25,932 nt of DNA from VMFW01 sp038058095 (GTDB taxonomy: Bacteria > Patescibacteriota > Minisyncoccia > UBA6257 > 2-01-FULL-56-20), in NCBI GenBank assembly GCA_038058095.1, contig JBBUBW010000029.1:1-25932 (forward strand), written 5' to 3'. Below are positions 6,648 through 13,775 of the stretch, piece after piece. A program made the position numbers and the translations under genes. How positions within the stretch are numbered: the first letter of the stretch is position 1; every line of letters begins with the position of its first letter. A model generated the notes under the pieces. That model did not search any database and was not told the DNA's origin. It saw only the letters and a program-made list of their open reading frames with translations.

Positions 6648-6929
6648 ATGAACGCCAAATCTTTTTTAATTAAAAAACCCCTGATTACCGAAAAATCAAC
6701 CGCGCTTGAAGCTGGCGGTAAGTATGTTTTTGCTGTCGAGCCCAAAGCCACCAAAAACGAAATTAAAAAAGCGGTTAAAGAGTTATATAAAGTTGATGTC
6801 GCCGATGTTAATGTTTTGAATACTTCCGAAAAGAGAAAAAGATTTCGCAATATTGTTGGCCACAAGTCGGGATTTAAAAAAGCCATCGTAACGCTGAAAG
6901 CTGGCCAAAAAATTAATATCGCTCAATAA
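6648..6929 (+). CDS. rplW: 50S ribosomal protein L23
   Basis: This is uL23, at the exit tunnel mouth, the docking site for trigger factor and SRP. The 93 residues contain LIKKPLITEKSTALE at the start, the FAVEPKATKNEIKKAVKELYKVDVADVNVLN core and a typical C-terminus. The start codon is one base after the rplD stop codon. Confidence 0.96.
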   Translation: MNAKSFLIKKPLITEKSTALEAGGKYVFAVEPKATKNEIKKAVKELYKVDVADVNVLNTSEKRKRFRNIVGHKSGFKKAIVTLKAGQKINIAQ

Positions 6930-6934
6930 ATTCC

Positions 6935-7771
6935 ATGAAAAGTTTTTCACCTACAACTCCATCTCGCAGGCACTTAACCGTTGTTAGCTACGGTCTCTTA
7001 AGCAAAGTCAAACCGACTAAGAGTTTAACGAAAAAAATTAGAGATCATGCCGGCCGCAATTCTCAAGGCAGAATCACCGTTCGCCACCAGGGAGGCGGGA
7101 ACAAGAGACTTTATCGGATGATTGATTTTAAGCAAAACCGCTTGGATATTCCAGCCGTCGTTAAAACCATAGAATATGATCCTTATAGAACCTCATTTAT
7201 TGCCTTAATCGAATACAAGGACGGAAAGAAATCTTATATTATCGCCTGGCAGGGAATCAAGGAGGGTGTAACTATTATTACTTCAGATACCGCCCCGTTA
7301 AAACCCGGCAACCGGATGAAGTTGAAGAACATCCCCGTTGGTTACCAAGTTTTTAATGTTGAATTAAAGCCCGAGAAGGGAGGGCAATTGGCGCGTTCGG
7401 CCGGGTCTTTTGTGGAAATCTTGGCGCAAGGCGGAGGATACACCGACCTCAAGCTTTCTTCCGGAGAAATCAGGCGTGTGATTTGGGAAGGGCTGGCTTC
7501 GTTAGGCCAGATCTCCAACTCCGAGCATAGTTTGGTTACCATCGGTAAAGCCGGGCGTTCTCGCTGGTTGGGCATTAGGCCAACCGTCCGCGGAACTGCC
7601 ATGAATCCTGTTGACCACCCCTACGGAGGCGGCGAAGGCCGTACTCAACGTGGAACCCGTAAGCCAAAAACAGCTTGGGGTAAAGTTACCGGTGGCCGAA
7701 AAACTAGATTGAAGAAAAAGTGGTCGAATAAATTTATTATCAAAAGACGCCCTAAAAAAGCGCGAAAATAA
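6935..7771 (+). CDS. rplB: 50S ribosomal protein L2
   Basis: This is uL2, needed for subunit association and near the peptidyl transferase centre. It has 278 residues of normal length: an OB-like domain, an SH3-like domain and the C-terminal GTAMNPVDHPYGGGEGR segment. The usual sequence there is DHPHGGG. His228 is kept but the second His is Tyr230. The basic C-terminus (KWSNKFIIKRRPKK) is standard. It lies in tight operon order before rpsS. Confidence 0.97.
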   Translation: MKSFSPTTPSRRHLTVVSYGLLSKVKPTKSLTKKIRDHAGRNSQGRITVRHQGGGNKRLYRMIDFKQNRLDIPAVVKTIEYDPYRTSFIALIEYKDGKKSYIIAWQGIKEGVTIITSDTAPLKPGNRMKLKNIPVGYQVFNVELKPEKGGQLARSAGSFVEILAQGGGYTDLKLSSGEIRRVIWEGLASLGQISNSEHSLVTIGKAGRSRWLGIRPTVRGTAMNPVDHPYGGGEGRTQRGTRKPKTAWGKVTGGRKTRLKKKWSNKFIIKRRPKKARK

Positions 7772-7774
7772 AAC

Positions 7775-8107
7775 ATGAGCCGTTCATTAAAAAAGGGTCC
7801 TTTCGTAGACCCTAATCTCTTAAAAAAAATAAAGAAAACCAAACCCGAAAACGGAGTGGCTATTAAAACTTGGTCTCGTGATTCTGAAATCTCTCCCGAG
7901 ATGGTCGGCTACACTTTTGCCGTCCATAATGGAAAGATTTTCGTTGATGTTAGAATTAACGAAGATATGGTTGGCCATCGCCTTGGAGAATTCTCTCCCA
8001 CTAGAAAATTCGTAAAACACGGAGGTAAGATTCAGCGCGATCTTGAGCAAAAAACCGTTCAAACCACAGCCGCAAAGCCAGCAGCTCCGGCTCCTAAGAA
8101 AAAATAA
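7775..8107 (+). CDS. rpsS: 30S ribosomal protein S19
   Basis: This is uS19 in the small-subunit head, contacting S13 and the A-site finger. The start MSRSLKKGPFVDPNLLKKI and the core HNGKIFVDVRINEDMVGHRLGEFSPTRKF are diagnostic. The 110 residues include an Ala/Pro/Lys-rich tail of about 18 residues beyond the usual end. It overlaps no neighbour; TAAAAC separates it from rplB. Confidence 0.96.
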   Translation: MSRSLKKGPFVDPNLLKKIKKTKPENGVAIKTWSRDSEISPEMVGYTFAVHNGKIFVDVRINEDMVGHRLGEFSPTRKFVKHGGKIQRDLEQKTVQTTAAKPAAPAPKKK

Positions 8108-8113
8108 ATCAGC

Positions 8114-8632
8114 ATGATAGAAGAAACCGTTAAACTTAATTATTTAAAAATTGCTCCGAGAAAAGTTCGGTCAGTTGCTGATGTCTTGAAGGGTCTCTCG
8201 GTAAACGAAGCCGAGGCTCAGTTACTTTTGGGGCGACGTAGGGCCACCCGAGATCTTTTAAAGCTCTTGCGGTCTGGAGTTGCGAGTGCTAAAAATAACA
8301 AACATCTTGATCCTGAAAAACTTATTATTAAAAGTATCCGAGTTGATCAAGGTCCGATGTTAAAGCGCCACCTGCCCAGAGCTCGCGGTTCAGCTTCTCC
8401 TATCCAAAAGAAAATGAGCCACGTTACTTTGGTTTTGGTTGAAGGAACTCCTAAACCGCCAAGATTTAAGATTGTTGTGGTCAAAAAATCAAAGCTTGAA
8501 AAAGAAAAAACCAAAAAAGGAGGCAAAGAAAAGAAAGAAACAGGCGCTATTGAAGAAAAGCCTATCCGCAAACGGCAAGATGCAGGCTTCTTTAAAAAAG
8601 TGTTTAGTCGAAAATCTGGTATGGCCAAATAA
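8114..8632 (+). CDS. rplV: 50S ribosomal protein L22, C-terminally extended
   Basis: This is uL22; its beta-hairpin reaches into the exit tunnel. Residues about 1-115 are the normal protein (LNYLKIAPRKVRSVADVLKG, then the hairpin RGSASPIQKKMSHVTLVLVEG). The remaining 55 or so are a lysine/glutamate-rich extension (KEKTKKGGKEKKETGAIEEK), making 172 residues against about 110 usually. The extension is low-complexity and probably disordered on the ribosome surface. Confidence 0.95.
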   Translation: MIEETVKLNYLKIAPRKVRSVADVLKGLSVNEAEAQLLLGRRRATRDLLKLLRSGVASAKNNKHLDPEKLIIKSIRVDQGPMLKRHLPRARGSASPIQKKMSHVTLVLVEGTPKPPRFKIVVVKKSKLEKEKTKKGGKEKKETGAIEEKPIRKRQDAGFFKKVFSRKSGMAK

Positions 8633-8637
8633 TAAAC

Positions 8638-9324
8638 ATGGGACAAAAAATTAATCCACAATCTTTAAGGTTAGGCGTTACCAAAGACTGGCCGGTTCGC
8701 TGGTTTCTTAAGGGTCGCTTTAGCCAATATCTCGAGGAAGACGAATCTATTCGGCGAGTTATTAAAGAAAAAATCAGCCAAGCTGGCATTGTTCTTGTGT
8801 CTATCGAGCGGACCGTAAGTAGTACTCGAGTTACTATTAAAGCCGCCCGCCCTGGATTTATCATTGGCCGAGGCGGAAAGGGGATCGAAGATCTCACTAA
8901 AGCTATTGAAAAAGCCCTCAAAAATCTCCGCCGGGTTGGAGCTGAAAAAGTCAGCTTAAGCGTCAATGTCGAAGAGCTAAAACGCTCAGAAGTTTCCGCC
9001 GTTTATACCGCCCAACAAGTGGCTTGGGATTTGGAAAAAAGGTTTCCTTTTAGGAGAACAATGAAAAAGCACCTTGAGCAACTTATGCAAAATAGGGACG
9101 TCAAAGGAGCCAAGATTTTACTCTCCGGCCGTTTGGGTGGAGCCGAAATCGCCCGTCGTGAATGGCAAAAATTAGGAATGCTCCCTCTTCAAACTTTGCG
9201 CGCCGATATCGATTATGGCCAAGGCACCGCTTTCACCACTTTCGGAACCATCGGCATTAAAGTTTGGATAAATAAAGGGGAAATTTTTAAAAAAGAAAAA
9301 ACCAAAGACCAAAGATCTGAATAA
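8638..9324 (+). CDS. rpsC: 30S ribosomal protein S3
   Basis: This is uS3 at the mRNA entry channel. It has 228 residues: the start MGQKINPQSLRLGV, a KH type 2 domain with GFIIGRGGKGIEDL (GRGG at 77-80) and the C-terminal domain with GRLGGAEIARREW and GTIGIKVWINKGE. Length and order are standard. Confidence 0.97.
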   Translation: MGQKINPQSLRLGVTKDWPVRWFLKGRFSQYLEEDESIRRVIKEKISQAGIVLVSIERTVSSTRVTIKAARPGFIIGRGGKGIEDLTKAIEKALKNLRRVGAEKVSLSVNVEELKRSEVSAVYTAQQVAWDLEKRFPFRRTMKKHLEQLMQNRDVKGAKILLSGRLGGAEIARREWQKLGMLPLQTLRADIDYGQGTAFTTFGTIGIKVWINKGEIFKKEKTKDQRSE

Positions 9325-9344
9325 TATTTTAATTTTTTAGTACC

Positions 9345-9758
9345 ATGTTAATTCCCAAAAAAGTAAAACATCGAAAATGGCATAAAGGCCGCTCTAGAAA
9401 GAGAGTGGTTGAGACTCGCGGTTTAGAATTAAGCTATGGCCAGTATGGGCTCAAAGCCATGGATTCGGCTTGGTTAAATTCGCGCCAAATCGAAGCCGGC
9501 CGAAGAACCATTACTAATTTCATCAAGCGCCAAGGAAGGTTATGGATTCGCGTTTTCCCTGATAAGCCCATCACTAAAAGGCCTCCGGAATCTACTTTGG
9601 GAGGCGGGAAAGGCGCCGTTGATCACTACGTCTTCCCGGTTCGCCCTGGCCGGATTATTTTTGAATTAGACGGAGTCGACCGCGCAATCGCAGCTCAAGC
9701 CCTTAAGTTGGCTGGCTACAAAATGCCTTTCAAAACGAAAGTTATTTTTAAAGACTAA
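9345..9758 (+). CDS. rplP: 50S ribosomal protein L16
   Basis: This is uL16, which positions tRNA in the A and P sites. Within 137 residues are MLIPKKVKHRKWHKGRSR, the LNSRQIEAGRRTITNFIKRQGR segment, FPDKPITKRPPESTLGGGKG and a standard C-terminus. Only three bases separate its stop from the ATG that begins the inserted element before rpmC. Confidence 0.97.
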   Translation: MLIPKKVKHRKWHKGRSRKRVVETRGLELSYGQYGLKAMDSAWLNSRQIEAGRRTITNFIKRQGRLWIRVFPDKPITKRPPESTLGGGKGAVDHYVFPVRPGRIIFELDGVDRAIAAQALKLAGYKMPFKTKVIFKD

Positions 9759-9761
9759 ATC

Positions 9762-9812
9762 ATGAATCCCGTTAGAAACCGCGATCGCTTTTCGACGGCA
9801 AAATATTTATAA
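9762..9812 (+). CDS. short upstream ORF in the rpmC element (MNPVR-type)
   Basis: An ATG three bases after the rplP stop opens 16 codons, MNPVRNRDRFSTAKYL, ending at TAA 9810-9812. The first codons are the left duplicated ATGAA plus the left inverted repeat. The equivalent ORF in the rplX element also starts MNPVR, because both come from the same repeat. It is probably a translational relay or a by-product, not a functional peptide. Confidence 0.3.
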   Translation: MNPVRNRDRFSTAKYL

Positions 9813-9884
9813 ATAAAATGAACAGTCGTAATAAAAATCAAATACACAGACTCGCGCTGATCGCGATCTGTTTCTAAACGGGAT
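9766..9884. mobile_element. palindromic insertion at the rpmC start codon
   Basis: The left end ATCCCGTTAGAAAC (9766-9779) and the right end GTTTCTAAACGGGAT (9870-9884) are inverted repeats with one bulged base. Inner CGCGATC segments extend the pairing. ATGAA occurs at both borders (9762-9766 and 9883-9887), like a 5-bp target duplication, and is the rpmC start codon context. A second element with the same ends sits at rplX (10726-10833). There is no transposase inside. Confidence 0.75.
9818..9877 (+). CDS. second short upstream ORF in the rpmC element
   Basis: ATG 9818 opens 19 codons (MNSRNKNQIHRLALIAICF) ending at TAA 9875-9877 inside the right inverted repeat. That stop is five bases before the rpmC ATG, a spacing suited to reinitiation. 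It may only keep ribosomes moving from rplP to rpmC. Confidence 0.3.
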   Translation: MNSRNKNQIHRLALIAICF

Positions 9885-10098
9885 GAAAAATAAGGAAATT
9901 AAAGAACTCAAAAATAAGCCCGTCGAAGAATTAGAGAAGCTCTTAAGGGACGATCGGGAAAAACTAAACACCCTCAGGTTCAACCTAATAGCGGGGAAAG
10001 TTAAAGATGTTACCGAACTAAGGACTGTCAAGAAAAATATCGCCCGTATCCTCACCTTCCTTAAAATAAATGAAATTAATCAAAAATATGGAAAATAA
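9883..10098 (+). CDS. rpmC: 50S ribosomal protein L29
   Basis: This is uL29, beside L23 at the tunnel exit. The 71 residues form the usual two-helix protein: MKNKEIKELKNKPVEELEKL, LNTLRFNLIAGKVKDVTELR and KKNIARILTFLK. The ATG is the right border of the palindromic element. The last 11 bases overlap the start of rpsQ. Confidence 0.95.
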   Translation: MKNKEIKELKNKPVEELEKLLRDDREKLNTLRFNLIAGKVKDVTELRTVKKNIARILTFLKINEINQKYGK

Positions 10099-10336
10099 TC
10101 AGAACAAAAAAAGGAGGTTAAAAGGGGTCGTTGCGAGCGATAAAATGAAGAAGACGAGGGTGGTATCAGTCACTCGTCTCCAAAAACATCCCAAATATAT
10201 GAAGTACTACAAGATTACCGCTCGTTTTAAGGCTCATGACGAAAATGAAGAGTATAAAACGGGCGATAAGGTTGTAATTGAAGAAACCCGGCCAATGTCT
10301 CGCGAAAAGAGATGGAAGATTGTCGGGAAAATTTAA
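10088..10336 (+). CDS. rpsQ: 30S ribosomal protein S17
   Basis: This is uS17, an OB-fold 16S rRNA binder. From ATG 10088 there are 82 residues with RRLKGVVASDKMKKTRVVSV, KYYKITARFKAHDE and the GDKVVIEETRPMSREKRWKIV end. The ATG overlaps the end of rpmC by 11 bases, which suggests coupled translation. An upstream ATG at 10070 would add six unmatched residues. Confidence 0.95.
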   Translation: MENNQNKKRRLKGVVASDKMKKTRVVSVTRLQKHPKYMKYYKITARFKAHDENEEYKTGDKVVIEETRPMSREKRWKIVGKI

Positions 10337-10345
10337 ATAAAAAAC

Positions 10346-10714
10346 ATGATTCAAGAACGATCCATATTAAAAGTAGCCGATAACAGTGGCGCCAAAATAG
10401 TCCGCTGTTTTCGAATTTTAGGAGGTACAAAAAGGCGCTACGCCCGCATAGGAGACATTATCGTTGCGTCTGTTCAATCTGCTGAACCTAGAAAAGCTGT
10501 CAAGAAGAAAGATATTGTAAAAGCCCTGATAGTGAGACAGCGCCAACCTCTAAGAAGGGGAGACGGATCATATGTTCGTTTTGATGAAAACGCCGTTATT
10601 TTAGTTGACGCGAAAAAAGAACCAATCGCCACCCGTGTTTTCGGGCCGATGCCAAGAGAATTAAAACTTAGAGGTTTCGAGAAGGTTATAACCATGGCGG
10701 AAGAAATTGTTTAA
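10346..10714 (+). CDS. rplN: 50S ribosomal protein L14
   Basis: This is uL14, at the subunit interface. In 122 residues the family features MIQERSILKVADNSGAKIVRC, the RIGDIIVASVQ and IVRQRQPLRRGDGSYVRFDENA segments and FGPMPRELK are all present. It is the standard length. The next feature, 7 nt after its stop, is the ATG opening the rplX element. Confidence 0.97.
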   Translation: MIQERSILKVADNSGAKIVRCFRILGGTKRRYARIGDIIVASVQSAEPRKAVKKKDIVKALIVRQRQPLRRGDGSYVRFDENAVILVDAKKEPIATRVFGPMPRELKLRGFEKVITMAEEIV

Positions 10715-10721
10715 AACAATC

Positions 10722-10826
10722 ATGAATCCCGTTAGAAAATTAAATAAAAATTTATTCAATAGAAATGTAATCACTCGCGAAAGAGAGCGTTGGTTTGTCG
10801 AACCAACTTCAAGTTTAATTTTCTAA
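10722..10826 (+). CDS. short upstream ORF spanning the rplX element (MNPVR-type)
   Basis: ATG 10722 opens 34 codons beginning MNPVRKLNKNLFNRN that run the full length of the element. They end at TAA 10824-10826 in the right inverted repeat, five bases before the rplX ATG. The ORF is in frame through the whole palindrome. Role unknown; translational relay is one possibility. Confidence 0.35.
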   Translation: MNPVRKLNKNLFNRNVITRERERWFVEPTSSLIF

Positions 10827-10833
10827 ACGGGAT
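10726..10833. mobile_element. palindromic insertion at the rplX start codon
   Basis: The left arm ATCCCGTTAGAAAATTAAAT (10726-10745) pairs with 10813-10833, with one bulge and one end mismatch. Borders carry ATGAAT on both sides (10722-10727 and 10832-10837). An inner hairpin TTGGTT/AACCAA lies at 10790-10806. The outer 13-14 bp match the rpmC element exactly, while the interior is unrelated. Confidence 0.75.
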
Positions 10834-11137
10834 GAATATCAAAAAAGGAGATCAAGTCAAAATAATTTCTGGGAAAGACCGAAATAAATTCGGTTCCATT
10901 CTGCATGTCTTCCCTGAAAATAATAAAGTCACCATTGAGGGTTTAAATCTTTTCAAAAAAAGATCCAAACCCAAAAAACAAGGACAAAAAGGCGAAATGG
11001 TCCTTGTTCCTCGCCCTCTCTCGGTCTCTAAAGTCATGCTGGTTTGCAAGAGTTGTAAAAAAACTATTCGGGCCGGTTACCGGTTTGATGGTGCCCAAAA
11101 GGTTCGTTTTTGTCGAAAATGCCAAGCGATAAATTAA
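10832..11137 (+). CDS. rplX: 50S ribosomal protein L24
   Basis: This is uL24, a KOW-domain assembly initiator. From ATG 10832 there are 101 residues: MNIKKGDQVKIISGKDRNKFGSI (KOW), the KVTIEGLNLFKKRSKP segment and a C-terminal CKSC...CRKC four-cysteine cluster typical of zinc-type L24 tails. An upstream GTG reading would lie in the inserted element and has no family match. Confidence 0.95.
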   Translation: MNIKKGDQVKIISGKDRNKFGSILHVFPENNKVTIEGLNLFKKRSKPKKQGQKGEMVLVPRPLSVSKVMLVCKSCKKTIRAGYRFDGAQKVRFCRKCQAIN

Positions 11138-11145
11138 TTTAAAAC

Positions 11146-11667
11146 ATGTCCGTTACTACATCTAAACAACTTCATACTGACAAAAAAGTTCGAGATTTTC
11201 TCGAGAAAGTCGTCATCAATGTTGGCGTCGGGCGTTTAAGTTCCCAGCCAAATTTTGAAGAGAAAATCCTCCCTCAAATCGCCAAAGACTTGAGTTTTAT
11301 GACCGGACAAAAACCGGAAACCTGCGTAGCTCGCAAATCAATCGCCGGATTTAAGGTTAGAGAGGGCCAAATTGTTGGAGTTCGAATAACTCTCCGCCGG
11401 CAAAAAATGGTTGATTTTTTTGAGCGTTTAATTAGAATAGTACTGCCCCGCGTGAGAGACTTTAGCGGGTTAGCCATCAAGTCAGTTGATGACCACGGCG
11501 TTTTAAATATTGGACTAAAAGAGCAATTCGTTTTTCCAGAGATTAACCAGGAACAGTCTCAACTCGCCTTTCCATTTGGTATAAACATTGTTCCAAAGTC
11601 CAAAAATAGGGATTTAGCCATCGGCACCTATCGCGAGCTCGGTGTTCCCTTAAAAAAGAAAGATTAA
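11146..11667 (+). CDS. rplE: 50S ribosomal protein L5
   Basis: This is uL5, which binds 5S rRNA and contacts P-site tRNA. The 173 residues include VVINVGVGRLSS, the FMTGQKPETCVARKSIAGFKVREGQIVGVRITLR segment and the C-terminal GLKEQFVFPEI part. It is slightly shorter than the 179 or so common elsewhere but complete. Confidence 0.96.
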   Translation: MSVTTSKQLHTDKKVRDFLEKVVINVGVGRLSSQPNFEEKILPQIAKDLSFMTGQKPETCVARKSIAGFKVREGQIVGVRITLRRQKMVDFFERLIRIVLPRVRDFSGLAIKSVDDHGVLNIGLKEQFVFPEINQEQSQLAFPFGINIVPKSKNRDLAIGTYRELGVPLKKKD

Positions 11668-11686
11668 ATATAATTAAATCCTATCT

Positions 11687-11872
11687 ATGGCCAAAACATC
11701 AGTAATTGCCCGAAGCAAAAAAAAGCCCAAATTTTCAACCCGTATTGTAAGGCGATGTTTCCGATGTGGCCGTAAGAGGGGTTTTCTTCGAACCTTTGGG
11801 CTTTGCAGGATCTGTTTTCGAGAAATGGCCACTAAAGGAGAAATCCCTGGAGTCAAAAAATCTTCATGGTAA
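11687..11872 (+). CDS. rpsN: 30S ribosomal protein S14, zinc type
   Basis: This is the short, zinc-binding form of uS14. The 61 residues carry CFRCG and CRICF, the two CxxC pairs of the zinc knuckle, followed by the usual EIPGVKKSSW end. It follows rplE in the standard spc order. Confidence 0.96.
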   Translation: MAKTSVIARSKKKPKFSTRIVRRCFRCGRKRGFLRTFGLCRICFREMATKGEIPGVKKSSW

Positions 11873-11886
11873 AACTATAAAATTAA

Positions 11887-12270
11887 ATGTACTACGATCT
11901 TTTAGCCAGAATTAAAAATGCCGCTATGGCCGAAAAGCCGTCGCTTCTCGCCCCTTTCTCAAAGGTTGATTTTGAAATCGCCAAAGTTTTGGCTAAAGCA
12001 AATTATATTAAAGATGTTCAGAAAAAAGTTGTTAACCGTAAAAACTTTATCGAATTAAAATTAACCTACAATAATAACCACCCGGCTATTAGCGGCTTTA
12101 AGATTATGAGTAAGCCTGGCCGCCGTTTTTATACTCGATATCAAGAACTTAAATCCATTAAAAATGGTTATGGCCTGGGAGTTTTATCCACCTCTCGTGG
12201 AATTATGGACAACAAAGAAGCCAAAAAAAATCGCGTCGGAGGTGAATATCTTTTTGAAATTTGGAAATAA
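11887..12270 (+). CDS. rpsH: 30S ribosomal protein S8
   Basis: This is uS8, a primary binder of the 16S central domain. In 127 residues the YYDLLARIKNAAMAEK start, the KPGRRFYTRYQEL loop and the C-terminal LGVLSTSRGIMDNKEAKKNRVGGEYLFEIW signature are clear. The gene start context is AAATG without a ribosome binding site. Confidence 0.96.
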   Translation: MYYDLLARIKNAAMAEKPSLLAPFSKVDFEIAKVLAKANYIKDVQKKVVNRKNFIELKLTYNNNHPAISGFKIMSKPGRRFYTRYQELKSIKNGYGLGVLSTSRGIMDNKEAKKNRVGGEYLFEIWK

Positions 12271-12272
12271 AC

Positions 12273-12815
12273 ATGAGTCGTCTTGCTAAAAAACCAATTA
12301 TTATCGAACCGGGAGTTTCCGTGGTCCAAGACGCCGGAGTTTTGTCGTTCAAGGGTCCAAAAGGAGAAAAAACAATAAAAATTTTACCCCACATTGAAGT
12401 TGAGATTGGTGATAAAAATTTAATGGTTAAATCCAATAAATCCGTTAAGCAAGCCAGAGCTAACTTGGGTACGATGTGGTCCCTAATTAGGAACGCCATC
12501 ATGGGAGTTAGTCAGCAATTTTCAAAAATTCTTGAAATCGAAGGTATTGGTTATCGCGCTTCACTCGAAGGCACAACCTTGGTTTTAACTTTAGGTTTTG
12601 TTAATCCCATTAGATTCGATCCTCCGCAAGGCATTTCAATCAAAGTTGAAAAAAACCAAATTACCGTAAGTGGAGTAGATAAAGAAGTGGTTGGGCAAGC
12701 CGCCGCTCAAATTCGAGCGTTTAAAAAACCTGAGCCATATAAAGGCAAAGGCATCCACTATAAAGGAGAGGTTATAAGACGAAAGGCCGGAAAGAAAGCC
12801 ACCGCTTCCGCTTAA
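12273..12815 (+). CDS. rplF: 50S ribosomal protein L6
   Basis: This is uL6, near the factor-binding site. It has 180 residues from ATG 12273, two bases after the rpsH stop. MSRLAKKPIIIEPGVSV and the C-terminal PEPYKGKGIHYKGEVIRRKAGKKA are diagnostic. An earlier overlapping ATG (12261) would add four residues and is less likely. Confidence 0.96.
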   Translation: MSRLAKKPIIIEPGVSVVQDAGVLSFKGPKGEKTIKILPHIEVEIGDKNLMVKSNKSVKQARANLGTMWSLIRNAIMGVSQQFSKILEIEGIGYRASLEGTTLVLTLGFVNPIRFDPPQGISIKVEKNQITVSGVDKEVVGQAAAQIRAFKKPEPYKGKGIHYKGEVIRRKAGKKATASA

Positions 12816-12821
12816 TTCAAA

Positions 12822-13184
12822 ATGAACCCAAGAAAAATTTTAAACAAAAAAAGAAAGCGCCGCACCCTAAGAACCAGGGCTAAGCTTTTTGGTTCACCCA
12901 ATCGCCCGCGCTTGGCCGTATTCAGGAGTAACCGCACTATTTACGCTCAAATAATTGATGATGAAAAAGGGAAAACTTTGGTTCAGGCCTCGAGCCTCGA
13001 GCTTAAGCCGGAAGAAAAAAAGAAAAACAAAACTAATCAAGCCGGATTAGTTGGAAAACTTTTAGCTCAAAGGGCGGTTGAGCTCGGTGTCAAAGCCGTC
13101 GTCTTTGATAGGCGAGGATACCGTTATCACGGTCGAGTTGCGTCTCTCTCTGAATCAGTCAAAAAAGGAGGAATTAAATTTTAA
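12822..13184 (+). CDS. rplR: 50S ribosomal protein L18
   Basis: This is uL18, a 5S rRNA binder. In 120 residues the basic N-terminus, RPRLAVFRSNRTIYAQIIDDEKGKTL and the C-terminal FDRRGYRYHGRVASLSESVKKGGIKF are typical. It is two bases from rpsE. Confidence 0.96.
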   Translation: MNPRKILNKKRKRRTLRTRAKLFGSPNRPRLAVFRSNRTIYAQIIDDEKGKTLVQASSLELKPEEKKKNKTNQAGLVGKLLAQRAVELGVKAVVFDRRGYRYHGRVASLSESVKKGGIKF

Positions 13185-13186
13185 AC

Positions 13187-13684
13187 ATGGCACGCTACAA
13201 TCCCAGTTTCCAAAAAAGTGAATTTAAAGAAAAAGTTCTCGACCTAAGAAGGGTCACTCGCGTTGTTGCTGGCGGTAAAAGATTTCGCTTTCGAGCCACG
13301 GTGGCGATTGGCGACGAGAAGGGGAAAGTTGGAGTTGGTATCGGCAAAGGACTTGATGTTCAGTCTGCTATTGCTAAAGCTAAAACCGATGCAAAGAAAG
13401 ATATGTTAACCATCAAACTTAAGGATGGCCGAACTATTTCCCATGAAGTTTCCGCTAAATACAGCGCTGCCAAAGTTTTAATTAAGCCTTCGGCCGCTGG
13501 TAAGGGGCTTAAGGCTGGCGGGGCGGTCAGGTTTGTTTTAAGTCTTGCTGGGATAAAAGATGCTTCTGCTAAGTGTCTCGGACGAACTCCGAATAAACTT
13601 ACGAACGCCATGGCCGCTTTGACTGCCCTTAAAAAATTAAAATTCTCCTCCGGAGGAGGATCCGCCTCGAGCGGAAAAAATTAA
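13187..13684 (+). CDS. rpsE: 30S ribosomal protein S5
   Basis: This is uS5, which affects decoding fidelity. In 165 residues EFKEKVLDLRRVTRVVAGGKRFRFRA and the GDEKGKVGVGIGKGLDVQSAI segment are clear, ending in a Ser/Gly-rich tail. In most bacteria rpmD (L30) follows; here rplO follows directly, a known CPR trait. Confidence 0.97.
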   Translation: MARYNPSFQKSEFKEKVLDLRRVTRVVAGGKRFRFRATVAIGDEKGKVGVGIGKGLDVQSAIAKAKTDAKKDMLTIKLKDGRTISHEVSAKYSAAKVLIKPSAAGKGLKAGGAVRFVLSLAGIKDASAKCLGRTPNKLTNAMAALTALKKLKFSSGGGSASSGKN

Positions 13685-13775
13685 AGTTAAAAATTTCGGA
13701 AGTTTTAAATTGTTCTAAAACAATTTGAAATTACAAAAAATTTTCACTTTTATATTTACACTTTAAACTTTCTAT
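13685..13775. other. rpsE-rplO spacer lacking rpmD
   Basis: The 91-bp spacer has no ORF for L30. It contains a hairpin (AAATTGTT/AACAATTT) and runs of ACTTT/TTTACAC words. It looks like degenerate repeat sequence rather than a decayed rpmD. Confidence 0.5.
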
